DNA of 64,000 nt from contig JAQSWG010000023.1 in assembly GCA_029266735.1 (NCBI GenBank), positions 1-64,000 on the forward strand, in the 5' to 3' direction. Source of the DNA: Ornithinibacter sp. GTDB lineage: Bacteria > Actinomycetota > Actinomycetes > Actinomycetales > Dermatophilaceae. The position numbers and the translations under genes are program-made. Positions 9,815-18,957 of this stretch are shown one piece after another (position 1 is the first letter of the stretch; each line of letters opens with the position of its first letter). The notes below the pieces were generated by a model. The model ran no database searches. It was not told the origin of the DNA and worked only from the letters and a program-made list of their open reading frames with translations.

Positions 9815-10522
9815 GTGCCGACGACGAGCTTCGAGCGAACCTGGGCGATTGCGAACGAGGCCGCAGGCTGGCTCACCCGCGACCAGGCCGCGCTGCTCCA
9901 CTCCACGGCTGCGACGCTGGGTCGCGACGCCACCGTCGTCGAGATCGGCAGCTACGAGGGGCGCAGCACCCTCATGCTGGCCTCCGGTCTGCAGCACGAG
10001 GGCTCGAAGGTCGTCGCCATCGACCCGTGGACCGAGAACTGGAAGTTCGGTGCCGTCGGCACGCGCGACCGCTTCTCGGAGCACGTTCGCCGGGCGGGAC
10101 TCACGGACCGGGTGCGCGTGGTCGCCGAGCGCTCCCAAACCGTGCGCCCCGCGTGGCAGGGGCCGCTGGACCTGCTGTTCATCGACGGCAAGCATGACGT
10201 GTGGTCCTTCATGGACGACCTCCGCTGGTCGGATCACGGCGTTCCGGGCTCCTTCGTCCTCGTCCACGACTGCTTCTCCTCCGTGGGGGTGACGCTGGGC
10301 GTGCTCGCCGGCGTGCTTCCATCCCGTCGACTGAGCTATGTCGACCGGGTCGGGTCGCTGGCTCGGTTCCGGCTCGCACGCCCCTCCGTGGCGGATCGCC
10401 TGCGCATCATCGGTGAGCTTCCCTGGTGGCTGCGCAACGTCGCGGTCAAGGTGGCGCTTCGGTTGAGGTGGGCACGCCTGGCCCGTGCCATGCGACACGA
10501 AGGATCGGCCGACCCCTACTGA
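9815..10522 (+). CDS. Class I SAM-dependent methyltransferase, glycan locus
   Basis: 235 residues. Contains VVEIGSYEGRST (SAM loop), KVVAIDPWTENW, DLLFIDGKHDVWSFMDDL and VLVHDCF, the layout of Methyltransf_24 enzymes such as cephalosporin-hydroxylase-like and sugar O-methyltransferases. Related to the product of the divergently transcribed gene at 8826-9662. GTG 9815 is preferred because a TAGGCT -10 box lies 6 nt upstream. The C-terminal 30 residues are basic (RNVAVKVALRLRWARLARAM) and may lie on the membrane. Substrate unknown; context suggests a surface glycan or its lipid carrier. Confidence 0.78.
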   Translation: MPTTSFERTWAIANEAAGWLTRDQAALLHSTAATLGRDATVVEIGSYEGRSTLMLASGLQHEGSKVVAIDPWTENWKFGAVGTRDRFSEHVRRAGLTDRVRVVAERSQTVRPAWQGPLDLLFIDGKHDVWSFMDDLRWSDHGVPGSFVLVHDCFSSVGVTLGVLAGVLPSRRLSYVDRVGSLARFRLARPSVADRLRIIGELPWWLRNVAVKVALRLRWARLARAMRHEGSADPY

Positions 10523-10554
10523 CTCGCTGCGGACCCTCGCGCGGTAGCGATCGT

Positions 10555-13227
10555 TCAGTGCGCGGCGTCGTGCCAGGAGCGGCCCACCCCGACGCTGACG
10601 TCGAGGGGCACGTCCATCTCCACTGCCGCCCCCATCTCCCGCCTCACGAGCTTCTCGAGGGACTCCCGCTCCCCCGGCGCCACCTCCAGCACCAGCTCGT
10701 CGTGCACCTGGAGCAGGATGCGCGAGCGGGCACCCTCGGCGTGGAGGGCGGCATCCACGCCCTTCATGGCGAGCTTGATGATGTCGGCCGCCGACCCCTG
10801 GATCGGTGCGTTGAGCGCCATCCGCTCGGCCCCCTCGCGGCGCTGGCGGTTGTCGCTCATGAGGTCGGGGAGGTAGCGACGCCGACCGAGCATCGTGGCG
10901 GTGTAGCCGGTGGCACGAGCCTGGGCGACGACCTCGCGCAGGTAGTCGCGGACCCCCCCGAAGCGCGCGAAGTACTCGTTCATGAGGCCCTGCGCCTCGC
11001 TCGTCGAGATCGTCAGTTGCTTCGAGAGGCCGAACGCGGACAGACCGTAGGCGAGGCCGTAGCTCATGGCCTTGACCTTGCTCCGCATCGCCGGGGTCAC
11101 CTCCTCGGGTGCGACGGAGAACACCCGGGCGCCGACGAAACGGTGGAGGTCCTCCCCCGTTCGGAACGCCTCGATGAGCCCCTCGTCACCGGAGAGGTGA
11201 GCCATGATCCGCATCTCGATCTGGCTGTAGTCGGCCGACATGAGGGACTCGTACCCCTCCCCCACGACGAAGACGTCGCGGATCCGTCGGCCCTCCTCGG
11301 TGCGGATGGGAACGTTCTGAAGGTTCGGGTCGGTCGACGACAACCGGCCGGTGGCCGCGATCGTCTGGATGTAGGTCGTGTGGATGCGGCGGTCCGCCGC
11401 CACCGACTTGATGAGCCCTTCCACCGTGACGCGCAGGCGGCTGGTGTCGCGGTGCCGGAGGAGCGCCTCGAGGAACGGGTGCTCGGTCCTCACGAAGAGG
11501 TCGGCCAGGGCGTCGGCATCGGTCGTGTACCCGGTCTTGGTGCGTTTGGTCTTCGGCATGCCGAGCTGGTCGAAGAGCACCTCTTGCAGCTGCTTCGGGC
11601 TGCCGAGGTTTACGTCACGACGGCCGATGGCGTCCCAGGCGTCCTCCTGGGCCTGGTGCATCTTGGCCCCGAAGTCCGCCTCGAGCTCGGCGAGGGCCGG
11701 TTCGTCGACGGCGATCCCGGTGCGCTCCATCCGGGCCAGGATGTCGACGAGGGGGAGCTCGAGGTCTCGGAGCAGGTCGGTGCCGCCCGTCTCCTCCAGC
11801 CGTTCTGCAAGGACCTTGCCGAGCTCGAGCACGGCGGTCGCCCGCACCATGGCGTCGCGGGCGGCCGTGTCCTCGTCCGCGGCGAAGTCGAGCATTCCCT
11901 GGTCGCCGGCCGGGGACTCTGCCTTGAGCTCGCGTCCGAGGTGACGGACCACGAGGTCCTCGAGGTCGAAGGACCGCTGGTCCGGGCGGACCAGGTAGGC
12001 CGCCAGTGCGGTGTCACTCGTCACGCCGGCCAGGGTCAGACCACGCGTCGACAGGGCCAGGAGCTGTTCCTTGGCGTCGTGGAGCACCTTGGGCGCGTTC
12101 GGGTCGGCGAGCCAGCCGGCGAGGACCGCCTCCTGTTCGGCGGTGAGGGAGGTGAGGTCGAGGTATGCCGTGCAGCCGTCGGCACCGGCGAGCGCCACCG
12201 CGCCGGCATCCCCCGAGCCACCTCGGTACCCGCCCACGACGACCACCCCGTGGGGGAGGCGGCGGCCCTCGGCGCCGTCGCCGAAGCGGACCGAGAGGTC
12301 GTCCGCCGTGAAGACGTCACCGGCGAGGTCGAAGCCACCCTCGACCTCGTCCTTCTCCACCTCGAAGGTCGCGAACAGCCGCTCTCGCAGCACCCGGAAC
12401 TCCAGGCCGTCGAAGACGGTGTGCACCTCCTCCCGGTCCCAGGACCGGCGCTCGAGGTCCTCGACCTTCAGCGGGAGGTCGAGGTCGTCGACCAGCCGGT
12501 TGAGCCTGCGGTTGCGCAGGACCCCGTCGAGATGGGCGCGCAGGTTGTCCCCGGCCTTGCCGCCGATCTCGTCGACGTGCGCCACCACACCCGCGAGGTC
12601 GCCGTACTGGCTCAGCCATTTCGCCGCCGTCTTCGGTCCCACCCCCGGCACGCCGGGGAGGTTGTCGCTCGACTCCCCCACGAGCGCGGCGAGGTCGCTG
12701 TAGCGCTCCGGCGGGACGAGGTACTTGTCGGTGACGGCGGCAGGGTCCATCCGCCACACCTCGGAGACCCCACGCACCGGGTAGAGCAGGGTCACCTGGT
12801 CGGACACGAGCTGGAAGGCGTCACGGTCCCCCGTGCAGATCACCACCTCGTGCCCGGCCTCGACGGCCTGCCGGGTCAGCGTGGCGATGACGTCGTCGGC
12901 CTCGAACCCCTCCACCCCGAGGTGGCGGACCCGGAGGGCGTCGAGGACCTCGCGCAGGAGCGGCAGCTGGCCGGTGAACTCCGTCGGGGTCGCCGATCGA
13001 CCCGCCTTGTACTCGGCATACTCCTCCGAGCGGAACGTCTTGCGGGAGACGTCGAACGCCACCCCGATGTGCGTCGGGGCCTCGTCGCGCAGGACGTTGA
13101 TGAGCATCGCGGTGAAGCCGTAGACGGCATTCGTGTTCTGACCGGTGCTCGTGGAGAAGTTCTCGGCGGGAAGTGCGAAGAAGGCCCGGTAGGCCAACGA
13201 GTGTCCGTCGAGGAGGAGGAGCTTCAC
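10555..13227 (-). CDS. polA: DNA polymerase I
   Basis: About 890 residues. N-terminal 5'-3' exonuclease (LLLLDGHSLAYRAFFALP, DVSRKTFRSE, ALVGESSDNLPGVPGVGPKT), a middle 3'-5' exonuclease-like domain, and a family A polymerase domain with motif A DYSQIE, motif B RSKVKAMSYGLAYGLS and motif C LLQVHDELVLEV. The middle domain lacks the DxE metal ligands of a working proofreading site (start reads VVVVGGYRGG), as in other actinobacterial PolA. GTG 13227 is preferred over ATG 13248 because TAGGCT lies 7 nt upstream of it (13235-13240). The alternative ATG overlaps the start codon of the divergent thioesterase gene. Functions in Okazaki-fragment processing and repair. Confidence 0.97.
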   Translation of the reverse strand: MKLLLLDGHSLAYRAFFALPAENFSTSTGQNTNAVYGFTAMLINVLRDEAPTHIGVAFDVSRKTFRSEEYAEYKAGRSATPTEFTGQLPLLREVLDALRVRHLGVEGFEADDVIATLTRQAVEAGHEVVICTGDRDAFQLVSDQVTLLYPVRGVSEVWRMDPAAVTDKYLVPPERYSDLAALVGESSDNLPGVPGVGPKTAAKWLSQYGDLAGVVAHVDEIGGKAGDNLRAHLDGVLRNRRLNRLVDDLDLPLKVEDLERRSWDREEVHTVFDGLEFRVLRERLFATFEVEKDEVEGGFDLAGDVFTADDLSVRFGDGAEGRRLPHGVVVVGGYRGGSGDAGAVALAGADGCTAYLDLTSLTAEQEAVLAGWLADPNAPKVLHDAKEQLLALSTRGLTLAGVTSDTALAAYLVRPDQRSFDLEDLVVRHLGRELKAESPAGDQGMLDFAADEDTAARDAMVRATAVLELGKVLAERLEETGGTDLLRDLELPLVDILARMERTGIAVDEPALAELEADFGAKMHQAQEDAWDAIGRRDVNLGSPKQLQEVLFDQLGMPKTKRTKTGYTTDADALADLFVRTEHPFLEALLRHRDTSRLRVTVEGLIKSVAADRRIHTTYIQTIAATGRLSSTDPNLQNVPIRTEEGRRIRDVFVVGEGYESLMSADYSQIEMRIMAHLSGDEGLIEAFRTGEDLHRFVGARVFSVAPEEVTPAMRSKVKAMSYGLAYGLSAFGLSKQLTISTSEAQGLMNEYFARFGGVRDYLREVVAQARATGYTATMLGRRRYLPDLMSDNRQRREGAERMALNAPIQGSAADIIKLAMKGVDAALHAEGARSRILLQVHDELVLEVAPGERESLEKLVRREMGAAVEMDVPLDVSVGVGRSWHDAAH

Positions 13228-13240
13228 GCGTGGCAGCCTA
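13228..13240 (-). promoter_or_regulatory. Leaderless polA promoter -10 box (TAGGCT)
   Basis: On the minus strand TAGGCT (13240-13235) is followed by 7 nt and the GTG at 13227. The box sits only 7 bp before the ATG of the divergent thioesterase gene, so the two promoters must overlap. Confidence 0.55.
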
Positions 13241-13246
13241 TCCACC

Positions 13247-13711
13247 ATGACCGACACCCCGACCCCGCCCACGGCGGCCCCCGTCGCCGACGAGGACACC
13301 ATGGCGGCAGTCGCCGCCATGCGTGAGATGAACCCCTCCTCCCTCATGGACCGCATGGGCATCGAGGTGGTCGAGGCGAGCGCAGAGCGCCTCGTGGCGA
13401 CGATGCCGGTGGCGGGCAATACCCAGCCCTACGGCCTGCTCCACGGGGGTGCCTCGGTCGTCCTCGCCGAGACCCTGGGCTCGATCGGTTCCTCCCTGCA
13501 CGCCGGCCCGGACAAGGCCGTCGTCGGCCTCGACATCAACGCGACCCACCACCGCGCCGCGCGCTCCGGCCTGGTCACCGGCACGGCCACAGCGTTGAGT
13601 CTCGGCCGGACGCTGACCAGCTACGAAGTGGTGGTCACCGACGAGGGTGGCCGCCGGGTGTGCACGAGCCGCATCACCTGCCTCATCCGGGATGCCGCCC
13701 CGGGCGCCTGA
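13247..13711 (+). CDS. Hotdog-fold thioesterase (PaaI/YbgC-like)
   Basis: 154 residues. The central stretch NTQPYGLLHGGASVVLAET is the HGG signature of PaaI-type acyl-CoA thioesterases, with the helix after it carrying the likely catalytic acidic residue (E in LAET), followed by VGLDINATHHRAAR and VTGTATALSLGRTLTSYEV strands. Hydrolyses an acyl-CoA, probably a medium or aromatic one such as a menaquinone-pathway DHNA-CoA; the exact substrate cannot be assigned. It faces polA across about 20 bp. The first 20 residues are low-complexity Pro/Ala. Confidence 0.88.
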   Translation: MTDTPTPPTAAPVADEDTMAAVAAMREMNPSSLMDRMGIEVVEASAERLVATMPVAGNTQPYGLLHGGASVVLAETLGSIGSSLHAGPDKAVVGLDINATHHRAARSGLVTGTATALSLGRTLTSYEVVVTDEGGRRVCTSRITCLIRDAAPGA

Positions 13712-13748
13712 CCCTGCGGCGGCCGCACCTGTTGGCCGCGCCGGCCGG

Positions 13749-14384
13749 TCAGACGGGACGTGAGGGGGCCGCGAAGGCGCGGCTCCGCAGGGACCGGCGG
13801 CGGCGGAGCAGCTCGTGACCCGTCTCGACGCTCTCCGGCGCGAGCTTGCGACGCAGCTGGGTCGTCGAGACGATGCGCCGGACGACGACCGAGGAGAACC
13901 CCAGCCGGGCGAAGAAGCGGTTGGCGTCGCGGCTCGTCGTCGGGACGTTGGACACGACGACCTCGCAGCCGGCGCGCTCAGCGTTCGCCAGCACGGCGAG
14001 GATCAGCCCCTTGGCGACACCGTGGCGGCGCGCGTCCGGTGCGACCCACAGCTGCTCGATGGTGAGCTCCGCCGTCGGGCTGATGCCGAAGGGGTTCTCG
14101 CTCGTGATGGCGTAGCCGACGGCCTCCCCCTCGAGCCGGGCGACGAAGGCCTGGACCCCGGGTCGGCGCAGGGCCGTCGAGAGCCGGCCGTCGGTGACGC
14201 AGCGGGAGGCGGCCTCCTTGCTCGACCCCGAGTCGACCCTGGCGGCGAGCCAGAGGCCCGTCACGTCCCGGAGGTCTCCCGAGTCGACCTGCGTCACGTC
14301 CACGGTCCGCCTGGCCAACCCGCACCTCCGTCGTCGTCCCATCTCGACGACGAGGCCGGACGGGAGGGTATCCACTCCAAGCAC
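13749..14384 (-). CDS. GNAT family N-acetyltransferase
   Basis: Up to 211 residues. GNAT fold: AVGYAITSENPFG, TIEQLWVAPDARRHGVAKGLI (acetyl-CoA binding loop in its usual R-x-x-G-x-A form) and ANRFFARLGFSSVVV. The C-terminus is basic. The start is uncertain: GTG 14384, ATG 14342 and GTG 14303 (VDVTQVDSGDLRDV) are all in frame, and none has a strong ribosome site; homology of the core begins near VDVTQ. Convergent with the thioesterase gene. Acceptor substrate unknown. Confidence 0.75.
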   Translation of the reverse strand: MLGVDTLPSGLVVEMGRRRRCGLARRTVDVTQVDSGDLRDVTGLWLAARVDSGSSKEAASRCVTDGRLSTALRRPGVQAFVARLEGEAVGYAITSENPFGISPTAELTIEQLWVAPDARRHGVAKGLILAVLANAERAGCEVVVSNVPTTSRDANRFFARLGFSSVVVRRIVSTTQLRRKLAPESVETGHELLRRRRSLRSRAFAAPSRPV

Positions 14385-14425
14385 CCGACCCTAGACCCCG
14401 GGCGCCCCGGGCGGAAGCCCGACAG

Positions 14426-14459
14426 TTGACCAGTGAAGCACCCCCGTAGGCTGCCCCGC
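14426..14459 (+). promoter_or_regulatory. Leaderless promoter of DUF554 gene
   Basis: TTGACC (14426-14431) and TAGGCT (14447-14452) are separated by 15 nt, and the GTG start follows the -10 box after 7 nt. The -35 is close to consensus, so this is the best-formed of the leaderless promoters here. Confidence 0.6.
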
Positions 14460-15233
14460 GTGACCTCGCTCTTCCCCGGCGCCGGAACGGTTCTCAACGT
14501 GTTCACAGTTCTCGTCGGTGCGGGTCTGGGGATGGTGATCGGGCACCGGCTGAGCGACCACACGAGGGCCGTCGTCACCGACGCCCTGGGCCTGGTGACC
14601 CTCCTCGTGGCCGGCCTGTCGGCCGTCTCGGTCACCGATCCGGCCCTGCGCGACGCCGTGGGGGCCGGGGTGCCGCTCCTCGTCGTCCTCGGGTCCCTGC
14701 TCATCGGTGGCATCACCGGGTCGCTGCTGCGGATCGAGGAGCGCCTCGAGGGGCTCGCCGGCCGGATCCAGGGCTTCGTCGCACGCCGCTGGCGCGCCGA
14801 GGGAGGGACGGACGACGCGGCTCGTGAGCGCTTCGTCGAGGGCTGGCTCACGGCATCCCTGCTCTTCTGTGTGGGACCGCTGACGATCCTCGGCGCGCTC
14901 AACGACGGACTCGGGAGGGGCATCGACCAGCTCGCCCTCAAGGCGGTGCTCGACGGGTTCGCCGCGATGGCGTTCGCGGCGAGCTTCGGCGTCGGCGTGC
15001 TGCTCTCGGCCGCCTCCGTCGCGGTCGTGCAGGGGGTCCTCACCCTCGTGGGGGTGCTCCTCGGGTCGCTGGTGCCAGACGCCCACATCGCCGCCCTGAC
15101 GGCCACCGGCGGCCTCCTGCTCGCGGGGATCGGCCTTCGCCTGCTGCGGATCAGGGAGGTGCCGGTCGGTGACATGCTGCCAGCCCTGGTCGTCGCGCCC
15201 CTGCTCACCCAGCTCGTCGTCGGGCTGAGATGA
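14460..15233 (+). CDS. DUF554 family membrane protein
   Basis: 257 residues, about seven hydrophobic segments. The start FPGAGTVLNVFTVLVGAGLGMVIG and the motifs GLVTLLVAGLSAV, GSLLIGGITGSLLRIEERLE, FVEGWLTASLLFCVGPLTILGALNDGL and FAASFGVGVLLSA are characteristic of DUF554 (YdfK-like) membrane proteins. Function is unknown; a transport role has been suggested for the family. It has its own leaderless promoter and ends 3 bp from the convergent pdtaR stop. Confidence 0.88.
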   Translation: MTSLFPGAGTVLNVFTVLVGAGLGMVIGHRLSDHTRAVVTDALGLVTLLVAGLSAVSVTDPALRDAVGAGVPLLVVLGSLLIGGITGSLLRIEERLEGLAGRIQGFVARRWRAEGGTDDAARERFVEGWLTASLLFCVGPLTILGALNDGLGRGIDQLALKAVLDGFAAMAFAASFGVGVLLSAASVAVVQGVLTLVGVLLGSLVPDAHIAALTATGGLLLAGIGLRLLRIREVPVGDMLPALVVAPLLTQLVVGLR

Positions 15234-15236
15234 GCG

Positions 15237-15836
15237 TCAGGCGTCCTCCATCCCCGCGACGACCGCCTCCGCCACCTCGCGCATCCCCATCCGGCGGTCC
15301 ATCGCCGTCTTCTGGATCCAGCGGAACGCCTCGCCCTCGGTGATCTTGAGCTTGGTCATGAGGACGCCCTTGGCACGGTCGACGGCCTTGCGAGTGGCCA
15401 GCCGGTCGCCGAGGTCGGCCACCTCCTCCTCGAGCGCCTTGAGCTCGGACCAGCGCGAGAGGGCGATGTCGAGCGCGGGGGTGACGTCGCCCGCGGTGAA
15501 GGGCTTGACGATGTAGGCCATGACACCGGCGTCGCGCGCCCTCTCGACGAGCTCGGTCTGGCTGAACGCGGTGAGCATGACCACGGGGCAGATGCGTTCC
15601 TTGCCGATCTGCTCCGCTGCCGTGATGCCGTCCATGACGGGCATCTTGACGTCGAGGATGACGATGTCCGGGCGGAGCTCGAGGGCCATGGCGACCGCCT
15701 GCTCCCCGTCGCCGGCCTGCCCGACGACGTCGTAGCCGGCCTCACCGAGCATCTCCGCGAGGTCGAGCCGGATGATGGCCTCGTCCTCCGCGACGAGGAC
15801 GCGCTTGGCGGAGGGTCGGGGCGTGGTCTCACTCAT
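15237..15836 (-). CDS. pdtaR: ANTAR-domain response regulator PdtaR
   Basis: 199 residues. Receiver domain with acidic pair EDE (residues 17-19), phospho-acceptor D62 in VILDVKMP, T89 and K111 (IVKPF), followed by a short coiled helix and a C-terminal ANTAR RNA-binding domain ([35 protein letters not shown] begins the module). In mycobacteria PdtaR, activated by the kinase PdtaS, acts as an antiterminator or RNA-level regulator. No kinase gene is adjacent. The ATG at 15836 matches family N-termini (MSET...) and sits 1 nt after the 3' end of tRNA-Leu; no Shine-Dalgarno is present. Confidence 0.93.
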   Translation of the reverse strand: MSETTPRPSAKRVLVAEDEAIIRLDLAEMLGEAGYDVVGQAGDGEQAVAMALELRPDIVILDVKMPVMDGITAAEQIGKERICPVVMLTAFSQTELVERARDAGVMAYIVKPFTAGDVTPALDIALSRWSELKALEEEVADLGDRLATRKAVDRAKGVLMTKLKITEGEAFRWIQKTAMDRRMGMREVAEAVVAGMEDA

Positions 15837-15837
15837 G

Positions 15838-15920
15838 TGCCGGGAGCGGGACTCGAACCCGCACGCCCTTGCGGGCAGAGCATTTTGAGTGCTCCGTGTC
15901 TGCCATTCCACCACCCCGGC
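15838..15920 (-). tRNA. tRNA-Leu (anticodon CAA)
   Basis: 83 nt on the minus strand. The acceptor arm pairs GCCGGGG with TCCCGGC (one G-U), the D-arm reads GTGGAATGGCAGAC, the anticodon loop is CTCAAAA on a GAGCA/TGCTC stem giving CAA, a long variable arm (CCCGCAAGGGC region) is typical of leucine tRNA, and the T-arm is GCGGGTTCGAGTCCCGC. The 3' CCA is not encoded. The pdtaR start codon follows after one nucleotide. A TATGCT box at 15933-15938 is a likely -10 element. Confidence 0.95.
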
Positions 15921-15932
15921 CGGGGCGTCGTC

Positions 15933-15938
15933 AGCATA
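15933..15938 (-). promoter_or_regulatory. Likely -10 box (TATGCT) of tRNA-Leu/pdtaR unit
   Basis: Minus-strand TATGCT ends 12 nt before the mature tRNA 5' end. It lies between the pyk stop (15961) and the tRNA, and is the nearest promoter-like element for the tRNA and perhaps for pdtaR. Confidence 0.4.
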
Positions 15939-15960
15939 CCGACGGCGACTCGGCCGGCTC

Positions 15961-17421
15961 TCAGACGGCGCCCGCGACGATCTCGCTGTAGGCCGGCGCG
16001 ACGCGGTTCTTGGCATCGCCGATGCGGTGCACGCGCAGGGCGTTCGTCGAGCCAGGGATGCCGGGTGGGGAGCCCGCGACGATGACGACGACGTCCCCCT
16101 CGATGACCCGGCCGGCACTGAGCAGCACCTCGTCGACCTGGACCGCCATCTCGTCGGTGTGCCGGACCTCGTTGACGAGGAAGGTCTCGACGCCCCAGGT
16201 CAGCGCGAGCTGGCTCCGGGTCCACTGGTTGGGGGTGAAGGCGAGCATGGGGATGCGGGGCCGCACGCGGGAGAGCCGACGCGTCGAGTCGCCGCTCGTC
16301 GTGAAGGTGATGAGGTACTTCACGCCCAGGAGCTCGCCGATGTCGGCGGCTGCTGCCGTGACCGCCCCGCCCTTGGAGCTGGGGCGGGTGCCGAGGGGCC
16401 GGATGCGGTGGAGGCCGTGGTCCTCGGTGTTCTCGATGATCCGCGCCATCGTCCGGACGGTGGTGAACGGGTTCTTACCGACGCTCGTCTCCCCCGAGAG
16501 CATGAGCGCGTCGGCGCCGTCGAGGACGGCGTTGGCGGCGTCGGAGGCCTCGGCACGGGTGGGCCGGCTGTTCTCGATCATCGACTCCAGCACCTGGGTG
16601 GCCACGATGACGGGCTTCGCGCGACGGCGTGCGATCTCGCAGGCGCGCTTCTGCACCAGCGGCACCTCCTCCAGCGGCATCTCCACACCGAGGTCGCCAC
16701 GGGCCACCATGACGCCGTCGAAGGCGCGGATGATCTCGTCGAGGTTCTCCACCGCCTGGGGCTTCTCGATCTTGGCGATGACCGGCAGGCGGGTGCCCTC
16801 CTCGTCCATGATCTGGTGGACGTCGCGGATGTCGTCGGCGGTGCGGACGAAGGACAGCGCGATCATGTCGACGCGCATGCCCAGCGCCCAGCGCAGGTCG
16901 TCCTTGTCCTTCTCCGACATCGCCGGGACCGACACCGCGACCCCTGGGAGGTTGATGCCCTTGTTGTTCGACAGCGTGCCGCCCTCCAGCACCTGGCAGA
17001 CCACATCGGTCTCGGTGACCTCCGTCGCGATGAGGGCGAGCTTGCCGTCGTCGATGAGGATGCGGTCGCCGGCGGTCACGTCGCCCGGCAGGCCGGCATA
17101 CGTCGTGCCGACCTCGTGCTGGTTCCCGGGGACGTCCCTGGTCGTAATGGTGAAGCTGGAGCCGGGGACGAGCTCGATCGGGCCCTGCTCGAAGCGGGCG
17201 GTGCGGATCTTCGGACCCTGGAGGTCGACGAGGATGCCGACCGCCCGCCCCGTCGCGTCGCTCGCCGCGCGGACGTCCTTGTACACCCGCTCGTGGTCGG
17301 CGTGGTCGCCGTGGCTGAGGTTCAGCCGGGCGACGTCCATGCCGGCGCGCACGAGCTCGCGGAGGTTCTCGGCCGATGTCGTGGCGGGGCCGAGGGTGCA
17401 GACGATCTTCGCGTGACGCAT
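15961..17421 (-). CDS. pyk: Pyruvate kinase
   Basis: 486 residues, normal length for actinobacterial pyruvate kinase. Motifs: [51 protein letters not shown] (catalytic Lys in the IEKP motif), [22 protein letters not shown] and the C-terminal regulatory domain ending in VHRIGDAKN. Converts phosphoenolpyruvate and ADP to pyruvate and ATP in the cytoplasm. ATG 17421 lies 6 nt after a TAGGCT -10 box (17428-17433), so the message is probably leaderless. Confidence 0.97.
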   Translation of the reverse strand: MRHAKIVCTLGPATTSAENLRELVRAGMDVARLNLSHGDHADHERVYKDVRAASDATGRAVGILVDLQGPKIRTARFEQGPIELVPGSSFTITTRDVPGNQHEVGTTYAGLPGDVTAGDRILIDDGKLALIATEVTETDVVCQVLEGGTLSNNKGINLPGVAVSVPAMSEKDKDDLRWALGMRVDMIALSFVRTADDIRDVHQIMDEEGTRLPVIAKIEKPQAVENLDEIIRAFDGVMVARGDLGVEMPLEEVPLVQKRACEIARRRAKPVIVATQVLESMIENSRPTRAEASDAANAVLDGADALMLSGETSVGKNPFTTVRTMARIIENTEDHGLHRIRPLGTRPSSKGGAVTAAAADIGELLGVKYLITFTTSGDSTRRLSRVRPRIPMLAFTPNQWTRSQLALTWGVETFLVNEVRHTDEMAVQVDEVLLSAGRVIEGDVVVIVAGSPPGIPGSTNALRVHRIGDAKNRVAPAYSEIVAGAV

Positions 17422-17433
17422 GGATCCAGCCTA
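17422..17433 (-). promoter_or_regulatory. Leaderless pyk promoter -10 box (TAGGCT)
   Basis: Minus-strand TAGGCT at 17433-17428, 6 nt before the ATG. No clear -35 hexamer was found upstream. Confidence 0.55.
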
Positions 17434-17499
17434 GCGGCGTAACCGTTTCCACCGTGACGAGGTCGGGGAGCGGCGGGGGGCGGGGGGCGGGTGTCCCGG

Positions 17500-18957
17500 T
17501 CAGGCCATGAGGGGGCGGTCGGTCGGGTTGACCGGCCGGGGCAGCCGCGACGGCTTGCCCATGAGCCAGGCGTCCACCTCGTGGGCCGCCGAGCGCCCCT
17601 CCGCGATGGCCCAGACGATGAGGGACTGACCGCGCCCCGCGTCGCCCGCCACGAAGATGCCGGGGACGTTCGTCATGAATGCCGCGTCGCGGGCGGCGTT
17701 GCTCCGCTCGTCGCGGTCGACCCCGAGCTGCTCGAGGAGCTCCTGCTGCGGACCGAGGAACCCCATGGCGAGCAGCACGAGCTGGGCGGGCAGCTCACGC
17801 TCGCTGCCCTCGACCTTCTCGAAGCCGTTCTCGCCCATGCGCACCTCGTGGAGGCGCAGGGCCTGCACGCGGCCGTGCTCGTCGCCCACGATCTCGCTCG
17901 TCGACACGGCGTACACGCGGTCGCCGCCCTCCTCGTGCGCCGAGGCGACGCGGAAGGTCATCGGGTAGGTGGGCCACGGCTGGTGGGACGGGCGCTCGGC
18001 CGTCGGCTGCGGCAGGATCTCCAGGCTCGTCACGGACAGGGCCCCCTGACGGTGGGCCGTGCCGATGCAGTCCGCGCCCGTGTCGCCGCCGCCGATGACG
18101 ACGACGTGCTTCCCCTCGGCGGTGACCTGCCCCTCGACGCTCTGGCCGAGGGCGACGCGGTTCGCCGGCGGCAGGAAGTCCATCGCCTGGAGGACCCCGT
18201 CCAGCTCCCGTCCGGGCACCGGGAGGTCACGCGGAACTGTCGCCCCGACGGCCACGACCACGGCGTCGAAGCGCTTGCGGAGGTCCGCGCCCGTGGGGTC
18301 GCGACCGACGTCGACCCCGGTGCGGAAGCGCGTTCCCTCGGACTTCATCTGCGCGATGCGGCGGTCCAGGACGGACTTCTCCATCTTGAACTCGGGGATG
18401 CCGTAGCGCAGCAGACCCCCCGGCTGGTCGGCGCGCTCGTACACCGCCACCGTGTGGCCCGCCCTTGTCAGCTGCTGGGCGGTGGCCAGGCCGGCCGGCC
18501 CGGAGCCGATGACGGCGACGGTCTTGCCCGAGAGCCGCTCGGGGGCCTCGGGGGTCACGACGCCGTTGGCGAAGGCCCGGTCGATGATGCTCACCTCGAC
18601 CTGCTTGATGGTGACCGCAGGCTGGTTGATCCCGAGGACACAGGCCGTCTCGCAGGGCGCTGGGCACAGGCGCCCGGTGAACTCGGGGAAGTTGTTCGTG
18701 GCGTGGAGGCGGTCGATCGCCTGGCGCCACTCGCCGCGCCAGGCGAGGTCGTTCCACTCGGGGATGAGGTTTCCGAGGGGACAACCGCTGTGGCAGAAGG
18801 GAATACCACAGTCCATGCACCGGCCGGCCTGACGCTGGAGCTCCGTCACGGGCTGCTCCTCGTAGACCTCCTTCCAGTCCTTGATGCGGACCGGCACCGG
18901 TCGTCGCCGAGGCAGCTCGCGCTCGCGTGTCTTGAGGAAGCCCTGCGGGTCAGCCAT
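17500..18957 (-). CDS. gltD: Glutamate synthase small subunit
   Basis: 485 residues. N-terminal Fe-S cysteines are visible in [19 protein letters not shown] and [15 protein letters not shown], followed by FAD-binding [17 protein letters not shown], the NADPH-binding [17 protein letters not shown], and the closing FAD motif [22 protein letters not shown]. It passes NADPH electrons to the large subunit for glutamine plus 2-oxoglutarate to two glutamates. The ATG at 18957 overlaps the gltB end by 8 bp, so translation is coupled. The downstream gap to pyk holds a G-rich tract. Confidence 0.96.
   Translation of the reverse strand: MADPQGFLKTRERELPRRRPVPVRIKDWKEVYEEQPVTELQRQAGRCMDCGIPFCHSGCPLGNLIPEWNDLAWRGEWRQAIDRLHATNNFPEFTGRLCPAPCETACVLGINQPAVTIKQVEVSIIDRAFANGVVTPEAPERLSGKTVAVIGSGPAGLATAQQLTRAGHTVAVYERADQPGGLLRYGIPEFKMEKSVLDRRIAQMKSEGTRFRTGVDVGRDPTGADLRKRFDAVVVAVGATVPRDLPVPGRELDGVLQAMDFLPPANRVALGQSVEGQVTAEGKHVVVIGGGDTGADCIGTAHRQGALSVTSLEILPQPTAERPSHQPWPTYPMTFRVASAHEEGGDRVYAVSTSEIVGDEHGRVQALRLHEVRMGENGFEKVEGSERELPAQLVLLAMGFLGPQQELLEQLGVDRDERSNAARDAAFMTNVPGIFVAGDAGRGQSLIVWAIAEGRSAAHEVDAWLMGKPSRLPRPVNPTDRPLMA

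Noticed and set aside
10426-13326. 966-codon plus-strand open frame
   Set aside because: Antisense to polA; long stop-free frames are expected opposite GC-rich genes, and the translation is Asp/Arg/Gly/His-rich without any domain.
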